Source: Sphingomonas sp. UBA978 (lineage in GTDB: Bacteria; Pseudomonadota; Alphaproteobacteria; Sphingomonadales; Sphingomonadaceae). Taken from it: a DNA stretch of 64,000 bases. This document shows, one piece after another, positions 61,757 to 64,000 of this stretch; within the stretch, counting starts at the first letter, position 1, and every line of letters begins with the position of its first letter. Below the pieces are notes generated by a model. It saw nothing but the letters and a program-made list of their open reading frames with translations, did no database searches and was not told the DNA's origin. Made by a program: the position numbers and the translations under genes. Where the stretch lies: positions 62,001 to 126,000 of the forward strand of contig NZ_DBBS01000018.1 in assembly GCF_002292295.1 (NCBI RefSeq), written 5' to 3'.

Positions 61757-62592
61757 GGTGCTGTAAGTCTAACGCGAACCGCTCTCCACATGATGCACTG
61801 GGGTCTTTGACGCTGACAGCTTAGCTGGCGAGGATCTGCCACTCAGCCAGTGCGGCTGAGCGTCGTTCTTTGTACGTCCGTCGGTCGGTAAGATGGCGTT
61901 CTAGGCTGAAATGGTTGTGAACGTTGGCATGGACGGATGCGAACTTTTGCAGCGTCTTCATCTGCCTGAGCCTGAGCATCGCCTGCTCTCGTCGTCGGAA
62001 GGGCAGATGCGAGTTCTCCACCCGGTTATTCGCCCAACGACCTATCTCTTGGCGTTCGGCGTTGCCGAGCTCGTTCATCGCAGCACGGTAGCTGCGCAGA
62101 CCATCGGTAGTGATTGTCTCAGGCGGGCCGTGGCGCTTCAGCGCCCTCTTCATAAAGGTGATTGCGGCCGCCTTGTCGTGGGACTTGGTAACGTAGCTTT
62201 CCAGCACCTCGCCTTTGTGATCTACCGCTCGCCACAGGTAGACCATCTCGCCGTTCAGCTTCATGTACATTTCGTCCAAGTGCCAGCGCCGGTGGCGAAA
62301 GTCACGCGTGTGGCCAATCCGCTTGCGGTGGACCTCGCCTGCAAACATCGGCCCGAACCTGTTCCACCACATCCGTACCGTCTCGTGACAGATGTCGATG
62401 CCGCGCTCGAACAACAGGTCTTCCACGTTCCGCAGCGACAGCGGAAAGCGGACGTGCATCAGCGCCACCAGCCGGATCATCTCAGGTGATGAGTTGAAAT
62501 AGCGGAAGGGCGATAAAAGTTTGCGAGGACGTGGCATGACACCGCTCTACCCTGCCCTGATTATTAGCCAGTGCACTACGACTGACAGAGCC
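61757..62592 (-). mobile_element. IS6-family insertion sequence, apparently complete (836 bp)
   Basis: Imperfect terminal repeats: GGTGCTGTAAGTC at 61757 and, reading inward from 62592 on the other strand, GGCTCTGTCAGTC, which is like the GGCTCTGT ends of IS6100. One transposase fills it. The 8-bp flanks (ATTGAGAG left, ATCAAGAA right) are not repeats, so there is no target duplication; this suggests recombination or cointegrate-type rearrangement after insertion. Confidence 0.82.
61821..62537 (-). CDS. IS6-family transposase
   Basis: A 238-residue DDE transposase of full IS6 length. Asp in HLDEMYMKLNGEMVYLWRAVD, second Asp in TITTDGLRSYR, Glu in NNRVENSHLPFRRRE. The N-terminus (RPRKLLSPFRYFNSSPEMI) is intact. 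About four residues in five match the truncated copy at 45466. Confidence 0.93.
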   Translation of the reverse strand: MPRPRKLLSPFRYFNSSPEMIRLVALMHVRFPLSLRNVEDLLFERGIDICHETVRMWWNRFGPMFAGEVHRKRIGHTRDFRHRRWHLDEMYMKLNGEMVYLWRAVDHKGEVLESYVTKSHDKAAAITFMKRALKRHGPPETITTDGLRSYRAAMNELGNAERQEIGRWANNRVENSHLPFRRREQAMLRLRQMKTLQKFASVHANVHNHFSLERHLTDRRTYKERRSAALAEWQILAS

Positions 62593-62888
62593 ATCAAGAA
62601 CTTTTTATCCCTTTCCCACTCCCATCTGCTGCAACATCGTCACGGCAAACGCATGTAAGAAACCGGCATAGTATGGATAGATGCTCCGCCGCTTCTCTGC
62701 GACGGATATCTTCGTGATGGTCAGAGTGGCGATAGGCACCGGTCGGCGATAGGGGAGCCATCACGCGAAAATCGAGGGCCAGGATAATAGGCGTTGATCA
62801 GCCGCGGTGAGATTGATGGCTAATATGTTGGGCGCGCGATGATCGCAGATGACTTCCGACATAAAACTCAAAGGCTTAGAAAAGCCAG
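62593..62888. other. Non-coding stretch between IS6 and tRNA-Ser
   Basis: About 296 bases with lower GC than the surroundings and no convincing gene. It lies on the 3' side of the tRNA, where an integrated island would start. I see no integrase or direct repeat of the tRNA end within it. Confidence 0.5.
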
Positions 62889-62979
62889 TGGCGGAGCGGG
62901 AGGGATTCGAACCCTCGATACGCTTTTGGCGTATACTCACTTTCCAGGCGAGCGCCTTCGACCACTCGGCCACCGCTCC
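62889..62979 (-). tRNA. tRNA-Ser (anticodon GGA)
   Basis: A 91-nt serine tRNA read on the reverse strand: acceptor GGAGCGG pairs with CCGCTCC, followed by discriminator G and an encoded CCA (62891-62889). The anticodon loop is CTGGAAA with GGA, a long variable arm (TATACGCCAAAAGCGTATC region) is present, and the T arm reads GGGTTCGAATCCC. Confidence 0.96.
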
Positions 62980-63069
62980 GCATGTCCTGGAAGTGGGGCG
63001 CCTAGCCTGTCCGCGGGCGCGCCGCAAGTGATTGCGCATGGCGGGCGGATCGGCCAGCCTGACGGCGCT

Positions 63070-63918
63070 ATGCTGAGCCTGATTCTCCTTGCCGCCGCGC
63101 CACTGGTGCAGACTGCCCCGGCGCCCGTGCCGAGTGACCCGATCGAGGCCGACTGGCGGGCGATTCCCGACGACGAGTTGCTGGTCGTTACGCTGGCCAG
63201 CGGGCGGCAGGTGGTGATCCGGCTCGCCGCGGCGATGGCGCCGCAGCATGTCGGCAATATCCGCACGCTCGCGCGCAGCCGCTGGTGGGACGACGCCAGC
63301 GTCTATCGCGTGCAGGAGAATTGGGTCGCGCAATGGGGCGACGCGAGCGAGAAGAAGCCGCTGCCCGCCGGCGTTACCGACCGGCCGGCCGCGGAGTTCG
63401 AGATCGCCGCGTTCCGGCCGGCGGTGCGGATGGGCAAGGCGGACAGCTATTCGACCGCGTCGGGGATCACCGCCGATGGCTGGCCGGTGGCGACGAACGG
63501 CACGCAGGCGTGGCTGACGCATTGCTACGGCATGGTCGGCGTCGCGCGCGATGCCCTGCCGAGCACCGGATCGGGCGCGGAGCTGTTCACGCCGATCGGC
63601 CAGTCGGCGCGGCGGCTGGACCGCAACTATACCGTCGTCGGCCGAATCGTGGAGGGCATGTCCTATCTGTCCGCCCTGCCCCGCAGCGAAGCTGCGATGG
63701 GCGTCTACGCGACGCCCGGCGAGCGGACCGGGATCGTATCGGTGCGTCTGGCGAGCGACCTGCCCGCCGGCGAACGGCCGCACTTCCAGTATCGCGCGGC
63801 GGACAATCCGCGCTTCGCCGCGGCCGTCGCGCGGCGCGAGCGTCCGGAGGCACCGACGATCGGCCTCGGCGGCGCCGCGATGTGCGACGTGCTGCCCGCG
63901 GTCAGGCGAGCGCCGTAA
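63070..63918 (+). CDS. Exported cyclophilin-type peptidyl-prolyl isomerase
   Basis: A 282-residue protein with signal peptide MLSLILLAAAPLVQTAPA and a cyclophilin core (VVIRLAAAMAPQHVGNIRTLARSRWWDDASVYRVQENWVAQWG split across residues about 40-82; GMVGVARD; FTPIGQSARRLDRNYTVVGRIVEGM). Like other sphingomonad members it is divergent from the canonical FQMHG active-site text, so isomerase activity is not certain. ATG 63070 is chosen because upstream frames run through the tRNA. It helps fold outer-membrane or periplasmic proteins if active. Confidence 0.82.
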   Translation: MLSLILLAAAPLVQTAPAPVPSDPIEADWRAIPDDELLVVTLASGRQVVIRLAAAMAPQHVGNIRTLARSRWWDDASVYRVQENWVAQWGDASEKKPLPAGVTDRPAAEFEIAAFRPAVRMGKADSYSTASGITADGWPVATNGTQAWLTHCYGMVGVARDALPSTGSGAELFTPIGQSARRLDRNYTVVGRIVEGMSYLSALPRSEAAMGVYATPGERTGIVSVRLASDLPAGERPHFQYRAADNPRFAAAVARRERPEAPTIGLGGAAMCDVLPAVRRAP

Positions 63919-63921
63919 GCG

Positions 63922-64000
63922 TCAGCGTGCCGCGACCCAGGTCGCGACCTCGCCCGCCACGCGGTTGGCGGCCTGGCTGAGTGCCGTCCCCGCATTGGCG
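63922..64000 (-). CDS. 3' end of a gene continuing beyond the window
   Basis: Only the last 25 residues are seen (ANAGTALSQAANRVAGEVATW, then VAAR and stop). The text is reminiscent of the C-terminus of ABC-type transport auxiliary lipoproteins (PqiC/LptE-like organic-solvent-resistance sets) in sphingomonads. It ends four bases after the cyclophilin stop, convergent. Confidence 0.4.
   Translation of the reverse strand, partial: ANAGTALSQAANRVAGEVATWVAAR

Noticed and set aside
45403..62592. Composite transposon with two identical IS6 ends
   Set aside because: The two transposases differ at about a fifth of residues, the left copy is truncated and no 8-bp target duplication is seen.

Overview
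The window is high-GC DNA from an alphaproteobacterium, most likely a sphingomonad. The evidence is four TonB-dependent receptors, many ATGA/GTGA start-stop overlaps, and catabolic genes in short scattered operons instead of one long one. No rRNA or taxonomic marker is present, so the genus is open.

1-10 kb: one tightly overlapping eight-gene operon for nitrogen from guanidine (formerly read as urea). It holds a nitrate/taurine-type ABC importer, a NikR-like regulator that has lost most nickel ligands, two DUF1989 'urea carboxylase-associated' subunits (now known as carboxyguanidine deiminase), a biotin-dependent carboxylase and allophanate hydrolase. Together they would turn guanidine into ammonia and CO2.

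10.3-41 kb: a catabolic supercluster for an unidentified hydrophobic, probably terpenoid- or steroid-like, substrate. Forward: EthD-like protein, alpha-methylacyl-CoA racemase, thiolase. Reverse: two TetR regulators; SDR, P450 and Baeyer-Villiger monooxygenase; an APH-type kinase with an ACAD10/11-like dehydrogenase, the pair known to process 4-hydroxyacyl-CoAs. Forward: two TonB-dependent receptors, two exported AttH/CrtC lipocalin-like proteins, an orphan secretin. Reverse: enoyl-CoA hydratase, two CoA ligases, alpha/beta hydrolase, ferredoxin. Forward: FadB-like protein, thiolase, HSD10-like SDR, LCAD-like dehydrogenase. The simplest logic is hydroxylation/ketone formation, then ester or lactone formation, hydrolysis, CoA activation, removal of a gamma-hydroxyl by phosphorylation/elimination, and beta-oxidation. 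AT-rich dyads with related half sites lie in five of its promoter regions, which suggests a shared regulator.

41-45 kb: an exported protein of unknown function, then an NAD-dependent epimerase divergent from a MerR regulator, with a textbook 19-bp-spacer MerR promoter between them.

45.4-62.6 kb: accessory segment bounded by two divergent IS6-family elements (left one truncated). It holds a siderophore receptor/PepSY operon, a GH28 glycosidase, a Tat-exported SDR lacking the catalytic lysine, a TonB-dependent receptor with an amidohydrolase lacking one metal-ligand histidine, and a MalEFGK-type sugar ABC importer whose ATPase gene is convergent and overlaps the permease gene.

62.9-64 kb: tRNA-Ser(GGA), an exported cyclophilin and the 3' end of another gene look like core chromosome, so the tRNA may mark the edge of the accessory segment.
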